Of a DNA stretch of 64,000 nt, positions 26,674 to 36,175 are shown in pieces. The translations under genes were made by a program, and so were the position numbers. The notes under the pieces are model-generated. The model did not search any database, was not told the DNA's origin, and saw nothing but the letters and a program-made list of their open reading frames with translations. Numbering within the stretch: position 1 is the first letter of the stretch; each line of letters opens with the position of its first letter. The DNA is from Sphingomonas sp. YR710. Its GTDB lineage: Bacteria > Pseudomonadota > Alphaproteobacteria > Sphingomonadales > Sphingomonadaceae. The DNA lies in contig NZ_FMZJ01000008.1 in NCBI RefSeq assembly GCF_900101455.1, forward strand, positions 62,001-126,000, read 5' to 3'.

Positions 26674-29600
26674 TCAGAACTTTCGCCTGCCCGAGCTGTC
26701 GGACGAGCGGATCGCGGCCGACAGGCTGGGAATATCCAGCAAGACCCGCTCCGCCCGGTCGATCGCCGTTTGGAAGCGCTGGCGCGATGCGGCGTTGACG
26801 GCGGTGAGCGCCAGTTTCTGGGCGGTGACGGGATCGCCGCGCGCGGCCATGATGCGCGCGATATCGGCGCGCAGCGTGATCTTGCGCAACTCCATGCCAT
26901 ATCGCGTGGCGACCATCAGCGCATCGGTGGCAAACCGCAGCGCGCCTTCATAATCTCCGCTGACGTAGCGGATCCGTGCGATCGTCATCGCTGCTTCGCA
27001 TCGGACCCGGTGAATATCAGTTTGCAGTGCGTATTGCATCGCTTCTTCGAGAAGGCGATGGGCGCGCTGGCGTCGATTCCCCGGGTGTTGACGCCCGCCG
27101 TCCTGGCTGTTGGGGCTAAAAAAATAGGCGTCGGCCAAGCTTACCTGGAAGCGATAGACAAGATCCATTTGCCGCGTCGATTGCGCGAGATCGAGCGCCT
27201 TCTCAATCTCGAGATGATTGTCCTCTCCGGGCTTGGAGCGGTTGAACGCGTTAACCCGGAGCCTGAGGAAGTAGGCCTGAGCGCGCACCTCCTCGAGATC
27301 GACCAACGCCGTTATTGCATCGCGATATTGAATCTCCGCGCGGTCATATTCGCCCTGCAAGTGGCTGCACCAACCCAAATGCCCCCTAGCGATTGCAATC
27401 GCGAGTTCGGCCTCCTGCGGTAACAATCCCTCTTCTGCTGGCAGCGGTACCTCGGAAACTGAAATGATTTCTTCCGCAAGGCGCCGGGTCAGCCCGATAT
27501 CGCCCATTTCGATCGCCACGGTCAGCTGGTTGAGGCGAATGCGCCGCCAGTTGTGGGCGCGGTGATCATATTCCACATACTTTCGATTGACGTGCATCGC
27601 ACGCTCGAACGAAGCATCGGCTTCGTAAAGGTCGCCCATTGCGAGACACACGACGCCGCGTTCGTTGTGAAGCCAGACCAGCTCGTCCGCGTAAAATGGC
27701 TCGCCGGTGCCGTAGATCTCATCGAACCGACTATCCGATTCGAATGTCCGATTGAATTTCGCTTTCAAATATTCGCGAGCGAGACTCGTTTTCGCATAGG
27801 CATCGATCAACCGGTCGAGCCGTTCGGCATGTTCGAGCAGGATCCCGTCGCGGTCCTGCCGCACGAGTCGATCTCCGGTATCGAGCGTCAGTATCCCCGT
27901 TGTCGAGTAATATCCTCGGATTACGGCTAGCGAGGCACGCAGGCACTGGACGCTTTCCGTGCGGCAAAGCCGGTGAATCCGAAGCTGCTCGTTTTCCTCA
28001 TCGAGATTGGCGCATGCCTGCGCGGCGGCGCCGGCTTGCTTTAGCCATTCGGACAACTGATCGCGGTCAAGCTCATATCGTTCTGCCACGCGCTGCAGCG
28101 TGTCACCGTCGGCCTCGCGATAGGATCCCATCAGACGATCCATCAACTCGCCAAGTTCGTCGTGAATGTCGGGCTCAGGAATGAAGCCATCGATGGGTTG
28201 CGCGACGTACAGCGACATGTTGAACGCGGTCGAGAGTTTCGCCTCGGTAAGCGGGATTCCAAAACGATAGCGCAGTTCGGCAAGCAATGACCTGTGCAGG
28301 GCGTAGCGGTATTCGGGCCGACGCTTGTACGGGAATCCCGCGAGCCGAATGACGAAGCCAATCTCCACCAGTTTTCGAATGGCGTCTTTTAGCGCCCTTC
28401 TGCCTTTCAGCAGCGGCGTTCGCGCGAGGACGTCGGCTTCCACGGGCAGTCCGATAAACGCCAACACGCGCAGTATTTCTTGCGCGAGCTTGACGGTTTC
28501 GCGGCCGCGGCGATCCTCCAGATCCACCCCGAACGCCGCGGCGAGCACGTCGTTGTCCAGCGCCCAATCGTAAAATGCCTCGCGCAGATTCTGCGTATTG
28601 CCGCTGATATGGCTTGCCGCCAGAGCATCTACCGATTGAATTTCGGCCATAAGGTTGCGCCAGTCGCCCGATGAAATCGACGAGAGGTGCCTGGGATCGC
28701 GTTGCGCGATCAGGCTCTGCGCCAGACCTTCGGCGATAAAACGCATTTGCCGAAACGGCAGCCTCGGCAGGGCGTAATCGGGATTTTGCTTCTGAAAGTC
28801 GGAAACATCGTCATGCGAGATGCGCAGCCGCCATTCTCGCGCGCCGAGCCTGTTCAGCGCATAGCTTCTTATCCGTTCCGTCCCGAAAAGCACCCACCGA
28901 ATATTGGGTATCTGCATGCGCATCAGTTCGTCCAGTTCGGCGCTCAAGGGGCGGCCGGTTATGGAAAAGAAGCGCTCGGATCCGTTGAGGATGATATGGA
29001 CGACCGGACCTTCCGCGTTCTTGCACGCTTGGCGAAGCCTGCCGAAAAACCGGCTGCGGCTTTCGCCCGCAGCATTTCGCTTGGCCAGGAAGTTGCTCAG
29101 GAAATGCGCGATGCCATTGAGCATGGAGTCGGTGTCGAAACTGAAGCCACCGTTGATAAGGAGGCAGGAGCAATCCGACAGGCTTTCCGCCAGCCCCGTG
29201 GCGATAAAGCCTTTGCCGGCCCCGGAAGATCCAAGCACGCAGAGCATGCGCTCCTTGCGCGCGGCGTCAACAAGATCTTCGGGCGGCTGCGGGGGGCGTT
29301 TTGCGCGCGTTGGCCGATAGGTCGCCCACAGTTTCTTCAATTGCGGATGGGTTTTGTCCGCCGCCGTTATGATCGGCTTCGTTTCGCGCCAGGCGCCGCC
29401 ACAATGGTCTTCCCGCAATGGATGTTTGAGCCGCTTGGCGAGTGTCGATGCACCGAGCGCGAGCGCGTACAGTTGCTGTGGGCGCGAAATGTACGGCCCT
29501 TTTACGGGAATGCCCTTTTTTGTGCCTTTCTTTCTTGCGATCTCGCGCTTTCTGGTGGCGTCTTCAAAGGCGAGCCGAATCTCCTCGCTGCCCAGATCTG

Positions 29601-30852
29601 TGTCGAAGATCGTCAGCACGCCCAAACGGTGCAACCAGTCCAGTCGTTTGATATGCCGTTGTTTTTCATCCAGCGCGTCGGGGATTGCGCTCCACAGCAG
29701 AAAGGCCGGCGCGGCACGGTGGTAGGGCTTGTTGCTGATGAATTCTTCCAGTTCCCGATTCAGCTCATCCTCATTCATGCCCAGGCCGACGAAAAGGATC
29801 GGGTTTCCGCCCGTCATCAGGCGTTTGGCGAATTCGAACGGAAGCCGGTTCAAATCGCTCCGGCGGTATAATTCGTCATAGTCGCGCCGCGTGACGATCA
29901 TGCTGTCCCAGTCGCAAGCGCGCCCGTGCATGTGCATCACATGGGTGTCGACATCATCGGTGCCGATGGCGAACTCGATCAGCCGATCGATGCGCTCGCG
30001 ATTCAGCAGATCGCTTTCGGCAGCCTTGCCATGCGCAAGGACACGGCGGAGCCGTCCACTTCCCAGATCCCAACTGAATATTTCGGATCCGTGGGCGGCG
30101 TCGATGCCTTTGCGCAGCTTCGAAAGTTGAGCGAAAGGCGATTCCACAACCCCGTCGGTCTGTACCGGATGATCGCGCAAGAACGTCTTGCGCTCAATCT
30201 CGAAGTCGTAGTTCGTCGTGGCGAAGCGGCCGATGTCAAGATCGTCGAACAGAATGCGCGGGACGTCCATGCCGGCGGAATGGCCCACCGGAGCGGCGGT
30301 GGCGAGCGCCGTCGGCCCACGAAATCTGACAGCGAACCGCTGGGCGAGCACTTGTAGCGGTGTCTGAACAGTGTCGAGTGGCCAGTCGAAATGCTCTTGC
30401 CCGATCCGCCAGCGTCGAATCCGGGCACTTTCCAATACCTCTTCGATCAGGCTCATCTTGACGGTATCGTTGATACCTTCGTTCGCGATGTCGTCGATCT
30501 TCTGAACGGCCCATTTACGGTCGCTCTCGAGATCTGCGGCGGCGGACGGATCATCTGCGAGCTGAAGTTCGCCGACGACATCCCTGGCGGCGGCTATGAA
30601 GGCGGTCAGCAGATCGTTCCACGACCCGTACCCCAGTGCCTCCGTCGCCATGCTGCCAACGAAGGCGATCACCCGGTGTGTTCGCATTGCGCGCGCGAAT
30701 TCGAGCCAGGTAAGCTGGGCTAACTTTGCGTCATCCAAATAATGCTGCTTGAGATTACTTCGCAAGGTTGCTCCCCCCGGCCGCGCATTCGGGATCTCGT
30801 TTTGCTTGAAAACGAAAACATACTTTACCGAAAAGTCGAATCGGCGCAACAT
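26674..30852 (-). CDS. SIR2-STAND NTPase-TPR protein, probable phage-defence sensor
   Basis: 1392 residues in three parts. (1) A SIR2-like NADase domain (about 50-430): VIAFVGSMATEALGYGSWND, FATTNYDFE (Asn214), HVMHMHGRACD (His309), PILFVGLGMNEDELN. (2) A STAND-type NTPase (about 530-860) with P-loop GSSGAGKG (541-548), a Walker-B-like HIILNGSERFF, sensor-like VLFGTER and a winged-helix part. (3) TPR-like helical repeats (about 1080-1375). This order matches Avs-type defence proteins, in which the C-terminal part senses a phage protein and the effector depletes NAD. The P-loop lacks the usual Ser/Thr after Lys547, and the Walker B Asp is Asn623. An alternative TTG start at 30765 has a better ribosome binding site (GGGGGAG). 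Confidence 0.82.
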   Translation of the reverse strand: MLRRFDFSVKYVFVFKQNEIPNARPGGATLRSNLKQHYLDDAKLAQLTWLEFARAMRTHRVIAFVGSMATEALGYGSWNDLLTAFIAAARDVVGELQLADDPSAAADLESDRKWAVQKIDDIANEGINDTVKMSLIEEVLESARIRRWRIGQEHFDWPLDTVQTPLQVLAQRFAVRFRGPTALATAAPVGHSAGMDVPRILFDDLDIGRFATTNYDFEIERKTFLRDHPVQTDGVVESPFAQLSKLRKGIDAAHGSEIFSWDLGSGRLRRVLAHGKAAESDLLNRERIDRLIEFAIGTDDVDTHVMHMHGRACDWDSMIVTRRDYDELYRRSDLNRLPFEFAKRLMTGGNPILFVGLGMNEDELNRELEEFISNKPYHRAAPAFLLWSAIPDALDEKQRHIKRLDWLHRLGVLTIFDTDLGSEEIRLAFEDATRKREIARKKGTKKGIPVKGPYISRPQQLYALALGASTLAKRLKHPLREDHCGGAWRETKPIITAADKTHPQLKKLWATYRPTRAKRPPQPPEDLVDAARKERMLCVLGSSGAGKGFIATGLAESLSDCSCLLINGGFSFDTDSMLNGIAHFLSNFLAKRNAAGESRSRFFGRLRQACKNAEGPVVHIILNGSERFFSITGRPLSAELDELMRMQIPNIRWVLFGTERIRSYALNRLGAREWRLRISHDDVSDFQKQNPDYALPRLPFRQMRFIAEGLAQSLIAQRDPRHLSSISSGDWRNLMAEIQSVDALAASHISGNTQNLREAFYDWALDNDVLAAAFGVDLEDRRGRETVKLAQEILRVLAFIGLPVEADVLARTPLLKGRRALKDAIRKLVEIGFVIRLAGFPYKRRPEYRYALHRSLLAELRYRFGIPLTEAKLSTAFNMSLYVAQPIDGFIPEPDIHDELGELMDRLMGSYREADGDTLQRVAERYELDRDQLSEWLKQAGAAAQACANLDEENEQLRIHRLCRTESVQCLRASLAVIRGYYSTTGILTLDTGDRLVRQDRDGILLEHAERLDRLIDAYAKTSLAREYLKAKFNRTFESDSRFDEIYGTGEPFYADELVWLHNERGVVCLAMGDLYEADASFERAMHVNRKYVEYDHRAHNWRRIRLNQLTVAIEMGDIGLTRRLAEEIISVSEVPLPAEEGLLPQEAELAIAIARGHLGWCSHLQGEYDRAEIQYRDAITALVDLEEVRAQAYFLRLRVNAFNRSKPGEDNHLEIEKALDLAQSTRQMDLVYRFQVSLADAYFFSPNSQDGGRQHPGNRRQRAHRLLEEAMQYALQTDIHRVRCEAAMTIARIRYVSGDYEGALRFATDALMVATRYGMELRKITLRADIARIMAARGDPVTAQKLALTAVNAASRQRFQTAIDRAERVLLDIPSLSAAIRSSDSSGRRKF

Positions 30853-31242
30853 GAAGGAAGAAGGCGGTGATTATCAATAAAAATATCTCATTCTGCATAG
30901 ATGTACATCTGAAAAGACATGAACAGGACCGTTTTGGCTGTGAGATCGGAGATCTCCACGGATCTTCCCTGTGCATGTTCCGTCGCTTTGTGGCGATCGT
31001 CAGCATGTTCGCTCGGAGGAACGCATAAGTAGCTCGGGATTTGGCCTGGGTCCGCGCGGGCGAACCTGCGCCCGTCTGTATGCGTGCGGGGCACCAAGGA
31101 AGCCAATCGCCCCCAACTTGTCCGGCCTGACGAGCGGGGCCAACAAGTCTGTCGTCAGTTCGAGATCAGGGCACAAAAGTCCTATCGTCTGGGCGTGGCC
31201 CAGATTGCGGGGCATTCCGCTCGGGAAGAGTGGTAAGGGCTT
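30853..31242. other. 390-base non-coding gap upstream of the SIR2-STAND gene
   Basis: The first 60 bases (30853-30910) are A+T-rich and probably hold the promoter of the SIR2-STAND gene. From about 30960 to 31242 the sequence has ordinary composition, but I see no convincing gene, RNA or repeat on either strand. It may be decayed coding sequence. Confidence 0.5.
30899..30910. promoter_or_regulatory. Palindrome in the SIR2-STAND upstream region
   Basis: AGATGTACATCT is a perfect 12-bp palindrome 47 bases upstream of the ATG at 30852, in an A+T-rich stretch. It could be an operator, but a single 12-bp site is weak evidence. Confidence 0.3.
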
Positions 31243-31923
31243 TCAGCGTCGCCGGTATCGGAAGTACCAGACTTCATGACCCTGCGCGCGCGCCTTGGCT
31301 TCGTAGCGCGTTTCGGGCCAGTCGTCGGGGCGCACCAGAAAGTCGCGGGGATGTTCGCCGAGCCATTCGAAATCCGGTGACTGGCCCATCACCATCATCG
31401 CCCACCGCACATAGACGGGGTGATCGGTGCCGAAGCGGAATTCGCCGCCGGGTTTCATCTTCTGCGCGATCATCGCGATCGGGCCGGCGTTCATGAAGCG
31501 GCGCTTGGCGTGGCGCGCCTTCGGCCAGGGATCGGGATGAAGCAGATAGGCGCGGTCGAGCGAGGCATCGGGCAGCCGTTCGAGCACGTCGAGCGCATCG
31601 CCCATATGCAGACGGATATTATCGATCACCTGCTCTTCGACCTTCATCAGCGCGCCGACCACGCCGTCGAGAAACGGTTCGCAGCCGATAAAGCCATGAT
31701 CGGGCCGCATCAGCGCCTGGCCGGCCATATGCTCGCCCTTGCCGAAGCCGATCTCGAACTCCAGCGGCCGATCGTTGCCGAACAGCAGTTCGGCAGTCAC
31801 CGCGCCGGTTTCGGGGACTGACAGTTCGGGCAATAGCTGCTCGACAAGTTCGGCCTGGCCCTGCCGCAATTTGTGGCCCTGGCGGCGGCCGTAGAGCCGG
31901 CGGATGGTCGTGGGATCGTTCAT
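31243..31923 (-). CDS. trmB: tRNA (guanine-N7-)-methyltransferase
   Basis: 226 residues from the ATG at 31921-31923; another ATG four codons upstream (31935) is also possible. The SAM-binding motif is LEFEIGFGKGEHMAGQAL; the family signature is LLHPDPWPKARHAKRRF; the C-terminal part has FGTDHPVYVRWAM and ETRYEAKARAQGHEVW. TrmB makes m7G46 in tRNA. It belongs to the metK-trmB-rimP order but is separated on both sides by inserted genes. Divergent from the catalase gene. Confidence 0.95.
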   Translation of the reverse strand: MNDPTTIRRLYGRRQGHKLRQGQAELVEQLLPELSVPETGAVTAELLFGNDRPLEFEIGFGKGEHMAGQALMRPDHGFIGCEPFLDGVVGALMKVEEQVIDNIRLHMGDALDVLERLPDASLDRAYLLHPDPWPKARHAKRRFMNAGPIAMIAQKMKPGGEFRFGTDHPVYVRWAMMVMGQSPDFEWLGEHPRDFLVRPDDWPETRYEAKARAQGHEVWYFRYRRR

Positions 31924-32055
31924 GGCGGTGCCCATAGAGCAGCTTGCCGCGCAAATGCCAGCGCCGCAGCACAGGATCGATTACCCTGATCGTCTTAATT
32001 CATCGAACCTGCCGATTGCCTGCGCGTTGGGGTGGCTCAACGAGCGGAGGATAGC

Positions 32056-34152
32056 ATGGCGACCAATTCCGATTTCGAGACGACGCGCGGCAATGGCGGC
32101 GAAACGCACCAGCAGGTTCCGGCCAAGGGCCCTCATGAGGGCAGCGGCCACCTTACCACCAATCAGGGCATTCGCGTTTCTGATAATCAGAACAGCCTCA
32201 AGTCCGGCGCGCGCGGGCCGACGCTGCTCGAGGACTTTGTGCTGCGCGAGAAGATCTTCCATTTCGATCATGAGCGCATTCCGGAACGGATCGTCCACGC
32301 GCGCGGTTCGGCGGCGCACGGGTTTTTCGAGGTCTATGAATCGCTGGCTGACATCACCAAGGCCGATCTGTTTCAGCGCCCCGGTGAAAAAACGCCGGTA
32401 TTCGTGCGCTTCTCGACTGTCGCCGGCGGCGCCGGATCGGTCGACACGCCGCGCGATGTGCGCGGTTTCGCGGTCAAATTCTATACGCAGGAGGGCAATT
32501 GGGATCTGGTTGGCAATAACATCCCGGTCTTCTTTATCCAGGATGCGATCAAATTCCCCGATCTGGTCCACGCCGTGAAGATGGAGGCCGATCGCGCTTA
32601 CCCGCAGGCCGGCAGCGCGCACGATACGTTCTGGGATTGGGCGTCGCTGATGCCGGAAACCACCCATATGCTGATGTGGGCGATGTCCGATCGCACGATC
32701 CCGCGCTCGCTGCGGACGATCGAAGGCTTCGGTATCCATACCTTTCAGCTCGTCGATGCGAAGGGCGGGGTGACCTTCTGCAAATTCCACTGGAAGCCCA
32801 AGCTCGGCGTGCAATCCACATTGTGGGACGAGGCGCTGAAGCTGCAGGCGGCCGACAATGATTATCATCGGCGGGACCTGTTCGAGGCGATCGACACCGG
32901 CAATTTCCCCGAGTGGGAACTGGGCCTGCAACTGTTCGACCAGGCGTTCGCCGATGCGCTGCCCTATGACGTGCTCGATCCGACCAAGATCATTCCGGAG
33001 GAAGTGCTGCCGGTGCGGATCGTTGGGCGGATGGTGCTCGACCGCAACGTCGACAATTTCTTCGCCGAGACCGAGCAGGTCGCGTTTTGCCCCGCGAACA
33101 TCGTGCCCGGCGTCGATTTCTCGAACGATCCGCTGCTGCAGGGGCGGCTGTTCAGCTATCTCGACACGCAGAAATCGCGGCTCGGGACGGCGAACTTCCA
33201 CCAGATTCCGATCAATGCGCCGAAATGCCCGTTCATGAATTTCCAGCGCGATGGCCAGATGCAGATGGCCGTCCCGAAGGGGCGCGCCAATTACGAGCCC
33301 AACAGTCTGGCCGAGCATGGCGAGGATGGCGGGCCGCGCGAATGCCCGGCGACCGGCTTCACGACCGTGGAGGGCCGCGCCGAAGCGGATGAGCAGGGCG
33401 GCAAGCTGCGGATCAGGGCCGAGCTGTTCGCCGATCATTACAGCCAGGCGCGGCTGTTCTGGACCTCGCTGACCGACAATGAGCGCGCGCATGTCGCTTC
33501 CTCCTTCACCTTCGAACTGTCGAAGGTCGGGCTGGAGCAGGTGCCGCCGCGAATGCTGGCGAACCTGCGCAATGTCGACGAGGATCTGGCGAAGCGGGTC
33601 GCGGGCGGCCTCGGCATCGAGCTGCCGAAGAAGGCCCCGGCGGCGCGCGAGCCGTTCGCGATGGACCCGAGCCCGGCCTTGTCGATCCAGGCGAACATGA
33701 AGGACACGCTCGAAGGCCGCGCGGTCGGCATCCTGATCGCCGACGGATCCGACGGCGCCGAGATCAAGGCGGTGGTGGCCGCGGTGAAGAAAGCGGGCGG
33801 CAAGCCGGTGATCGTCGCACCCAAAGTGGGCGGTGCCAAACTCGCCGACGGTTCGGTGATGAAGGCCGACGGCCAATTGGCCGGATCGCCATCGCAGATC
33901 TTCGACGCAGTCGCGATCATCCTGTCGGAAGTGGGGTGCAAGGCTCTGCTGAAGGAAGCGGCGGCGGTGCAGTTCGCGATGGACGCATTCGGCCATCTGA
34001 AGGCGATCGGTGCGAGCGCGGCGGCCAGGCCGTTGCTCGACAAGGCTGGCGTCGAGCCCGATGCGGGCGTGACCGATCTCGGCGCGGCGTTTGTCGAGGC
34101 GGCGAAGAAGCGCTTCTGGGCACGCGAGCTGAACGTTCGCACGCTGGCGTAA
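32056..34152 (+). CDS. katE: Large-subunit catalase (HPII/KatE type)
   Basis: 698 residues from ATG at 32056, with GGAGG upstream. The clade-2 catalase core has the distal His in [20 protein letters not shown] (His81), the Asn in [13 protein letters not shown] and the haem Tyr motif [10 protein letters not shown]. The last 150 or so residues ([20 protein letters not shown] onward) form the flavodoxin-like/GATase1-like C-terminal domain of large catalases. It decomposes H2O2. An upstream GTG at 32032 would add eight residues but lacks a ribosome binding site. The gene and the VapBC module interrupt metK-trmB. Confidence 0.95.
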   Translation: MATNSDFETTRGNGGETHQQVPAKGPHEGSGHLTTNQGIRVSDNQNSLKSGARGPTLLEDFVLREKIFHFDHERIPERIVHARGSAAHGFFEVYESLADITKADLFQRPGEKTPVFVRFSTVAGGAGSVDTPRDVRGFAVKFYTQEGNWDLVGNNIPVFFIQDAIKFPDLVHAVKMEADRAYPQAGSAHDTFWDWASLMPETTHMLMWAMSDRTIPRSLRTIEGFGIHTFQLVDAKGGVTFCKFHWKPKLGVQSTLWDEALKLQAADNDYHRRDLFEAIDTGNFPEWELGLQLFDQAFADALPYDVLDPTKIIPEEVLPVRIVGRMVLDRNVDNFFAETEQVAFCPANIVPGVDFSNDPLLQGRLFSYLDTQKSRLGTANFHQIPINAPKCPFMNFQRDGQMQMAVPKGRANYEPNSLAEHGEDGGPRECPATGFTTVEGRAEADEQGGKLRIRAELFADHYSQARLFWTSLTDNERAHVASSFTFELSKVGLEQVPPRMLANLRNVDEDLAKRVAGGLGIELPKKAPAAREPFAMDPSPALSIQANMKDTLEGRAVGILIADGSDGAEIKAVVAAVKKAGGKPVIVAPKVGGAKLADGSVMKADGQLAGSPSQIFDAVAIILSEVGCKALLKEAAAVQFAMDAFGHLKAIGASAAARPLLDKAGVEPDAGVTDLGAAFVEAAKKRFWARELNVRTLA

Positions 34153-34169
34153 AATCGCTTCCGCGCAAT

Positions 34170-34209
34170 CCGCTATCCGGCTATCCTATTTTGGCTAGCT
34201 GGATAGCGG
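34170..34209. promoter_or_regulatory. Inverted repeat upstream of vapBC (probable autoregulatory operator)
   Basis: CCGCTATCCGGCTA (34170-34183) and TAGCTGGATAGCGG (34196-34209) form 14-bp arms with one mismatch and a 12-base spacer. The right arm ends eight bases before the vapB ATG. TATCCT inside could serve as -10. VapB-type antitoxins usually repress their own promoter through such sites. Confidence 0.7.
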
Positions 34210-34217
34210 AGGCTGTG

Positions 34218-34457
34218 ATGGCATTTCACGTGCGGGATATCGAGACAGATACTCTCGTCAGAGAACTGGCGCGCAAGCGCGGGGTTGGACTGACGGAGGC
34301 GGTTCGGTTGGCCGTTCAGCATGAACTGGAGCGGGATGCCACTGCGATTCCTCTCCGCGAACGGATTGCAGCTTTTCAGGAAGAGGTGTTGCGCCGACCG
34401 AAGACGGGACTCGTCGCGGACAAGGCGTTCTTTGATGATTTGTCGGGCGATCTATGA
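34218..34457 (+). CDS. vapB: VapB-type antitoxin
   Basis: 79 residues from ATG at 34218 (GGAGG nine bases upstream). The N-terminus MAFHVRDIETDTLVRELARK followed by GLTEAVRLAVQHELERD is the ribbon-helix-helix/Psk-type antitoxin pattern. The C-terminal part (about 45-79) would wrap the toxin. The stop overlaps the toxin start (ATGA). Confidence 0.88.
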   Translation: MAFHVRDIETDTLVRELARKRGVGLTEAVRLAVQHELERDATAIPLRERIAAFQEEVLRRPKTGLVADKAFFDDLSGDL

Positions 34458-34855
34458 TCTTTGTCGACGCATCGGCTCTGGTCGCATTGATGACCCAAGA
34501 ACCGGGCTGGGAGGCGCTAGCCGATCGGCTGCAAGCTGCTGGCCGGCGCTGTACGTCGGGTATGGCCGTATTCGAAACCGTCGCCGCGGTAGCCCGAAAG
34601 CTCAGTTATAGCATCGACGAAACACGCGCGATGGTCGCGGACTTCCTGGGTTTGACTGGCATAGAATTGATGGTGATCGGGCAAGCGGAAACGGAAGCTG
34701 CGCTGGCAGCTTTCGAGCATTTCGGCAAAGGGCGCCACCCGGCAGCGCTCAATATGGGCGATTGCTTCGCCTATGGCTGCACCAAGGCGATCGGCGCCGA
34801 TCTGCTATTCAAGGGCGACGACTTCATCCGAACGGATATATCCCAGGCGATGTGA
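34454..34855 (+). CDS. vapC: VapC-type PIN-domain ribonuclease toxin
   Basis: 133 residues. PIN-domain acidic residues are all present: MIFVDASALVAL (Asp5), the Glu in VFETVAAVARKL, Asp in NMGDCFAYGCTKA, and Asp in LLFKGDDFIRTDI. VapC toxins cleave tRNA or rRNA when freed from VapB. It is translationally coupled to vapB and followed by a bidirectional terminator. Confidence 0.92.
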   Translation: MIFVDASALVALMTQEPGWEALADRLQAAGRRCTSGMAVFETVAAVARKLSYSIDETRAMVADFLGLTGIELMVIGQAETEAALAAFEHFGKGRHPAALNMGDCFAYGCTKAIGADLLFKGDDFIRTDISQAM

Positions 34856-34880
34856 AAGGGGCGAGCATCGCTCGCCCCTT
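34856..34880. terminator. Bidirectional terminator between vapC and metK
   Basis: AAGGGGCGAGC-ATC-GCTCGCCCCTT is an 11-bp perfect stem with a three-base loop, one base after the vapC stop and eight bases past the convergent metK stop. Confidence 0.8.
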
Positions 34881-34888
34881 ATATGCTT

Positions 34889-36091
34889 TCAGGCCAGAGC
34901 AGCCTTCAGCGCGTCGACCAGATCGGTCTTCTCCCACGGGAAGAAGTCGCCCTCGGGCGTGCGGCCGAAATGGCCGTAGGCGGCGGTCTTCTGGTAGATC
35001 GGCTTGTTGAGGCCAAGATGGGTGCGGATGCCCTTCGGGGTCAGGCGCACCAGCTTGGGCAGCGCCGCCTCGATCGCGGCTTCCGGCACGGTGCCGGTGC
35101 CGTGGGTGTCGACATAGAGCGACAGTGGCTCGGCGACGCCGATCGCATAGCTGAGCTGGATCGTCACGCGGCGGGCGAGCCCGGCGGCGACGATGTTCTT
35201 CGCCATGTAGCGCGAGATATAGGCCGCCGAGCGATCGACCTTGGTCGGATCCTTGCCGCTGAACGCGCCGCCGCCATGCGGGGACGCACCGCCGTAGGTG
35301 TCGACGATGATCTTGCGGCCGGTGACGCCGGCGTCGCCATCCGGGCCGCCGATTTCGAACAGGCCGGTCGGGTTGACGAAGATCGCCTCGTCGCCGGGCA
35401 GCCAGCCCTTGGGCAGGATTTCTTCGAAAATGCCCTTCACATATTCGCGCAGCTTCGCCTGGCCGGCATCGTTGCTGAACTCGGGCGAATGCTGGGTCGA
35501 GACGACCAGCGCGGTTGCGCGCACCGGCACCTCATTTTCATATTCCAAGGTGACCTGGCTCTTGGCGTCGGGCTCGAGGAACGGCGCGGCGCCCGAGTGG
35601 CGGTCGGCGGCCATCCGCTCGAGAATCTTGTGCGAATAATAAAGCGTGGCCGGCATCAGATCGGGCGTCTCATCGGTCGCATAGCCGAACATGATGCCCT
35701 GATCGCCAGCACCTTCGTCCTTGTTGCCGCTTTCGTCGACGCCCTGGGCGATATGGGCCGACTGGCCGTGCAGATAGTTGGAGAATTCGAAGGTCTTCCA
35801 GTGGAAGCCGGCCTGCTCATAGCCGATCCGCTTCACGGTCGCGCGGACAGCGGCCTCGATCTCGTCGAGCGCGCCCGGCGCCCAGCCGGTCGCTTCCTCA
35901 TAAACGCCCTTGCAGCGGATTTCGCCGGCCAGCACCACCCGGTTGGTGGTCGTCAGCGTTTCGCAGGCGACGCGCGCGAACGGGTCCTTGGACAGGAACA
36001 GGTCGACGACCGCATCGGAAATCTGATCGGCAACCTTGTCGGGATGTCCTTCAGAAACGCTTTCGGACGTGAAGAGGAAATTGCTGCGCAT
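34889..36091 (-). CDS. metK: S-adenosylmethionine synthetase
   Basis: 400 residues from ATG at 36089-36091 (GGAAGGA upstream), in agreement with the usual start [20 protein letters not shown]. Signatures [12 protein letters not shown] and [20 protein letters not shown] are intact. The enzyme makes SAM from methionine and ATP. An ATG 11 codons upstream (36124) is less likely. The leader contains an inverted repeat that could be a regulator site. lnt lies directly upstream. Confidence 0.96.
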   Translation of the reverse strand: MRSNFLFTSESVSEGHPDKVADQISDAVVDLFLSKDPFARVACETLTTTNRVVLAGEIRCKGVYEEATGWAPGALDEIEAAVRATVKRIGYEQAGFHWKTFEFSNYLHGQSAHIAQGVDESGNKDEGAGDQGIMFGYATDETPDLMPATLYYSHKILERMAADRHSGAAPFLEPDAKSQVTLEYENEVPVRATALVVSTQHSPEFSNDAGQAKLREYVKGIFEEILPKGWLPGDEAIFVNPTGLFEIGGPDGDAGVTGRKIIVDTYGGASPHGGGAFSGKDPTKVDRSAAYISRYMAKNIVAAGLARRVTIQLSYAIGVAEPLSLYVDTHGTGTVPEAAIEAALPKLVRLTPKGIRTHLGLNKPIYQKTAAYGHFGRTPEGDFFPWEKTDLVDALKAALA

Positions 36092-36141
36092 CGTGGGACG
36101 GATCCTTCCAGTGTCTGTCATCATTGAGTAGGCGGCTTTTA

Positions 36142-36171
36142 GATATAAAGATATAAAGACTTCCTTATATC
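36142..36171. promoter_or_regulatory. A+T-rich inverted and direct repeats in front of metK
   Basis: GATATAA-N8-TTATATC (36150-36171) is a 7-bp inverted repeat, preceded by a further direct copy of GATATAAAG (36142-36150). It lies about 60 bases upstream of the metK ATG. The shape suits a dimeric repressor. Methionine-cycle repressors of the SahR/SamR type bind ATATC/GATAT-like sites in proteobacteria, so that is one candidate; this link is inference. Confidence 0.5.
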
Positions 36172-36175
36172 GCCT

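Noticed and set aside
30888-31106. Short frames on both strands in the gap between trmB and the SIR2-STAND gene
   Set aside because: They lack start signals and recognisable motifs. I treat the gap as non-coding.
36092-36175. SAM riboswitch in front of metK
   Set aside because: The leader is only about 80 bases, is A+T-rich and repetitive, and shows no SAM-II or SAM/SAH pseudoknot that I can pair by eye.
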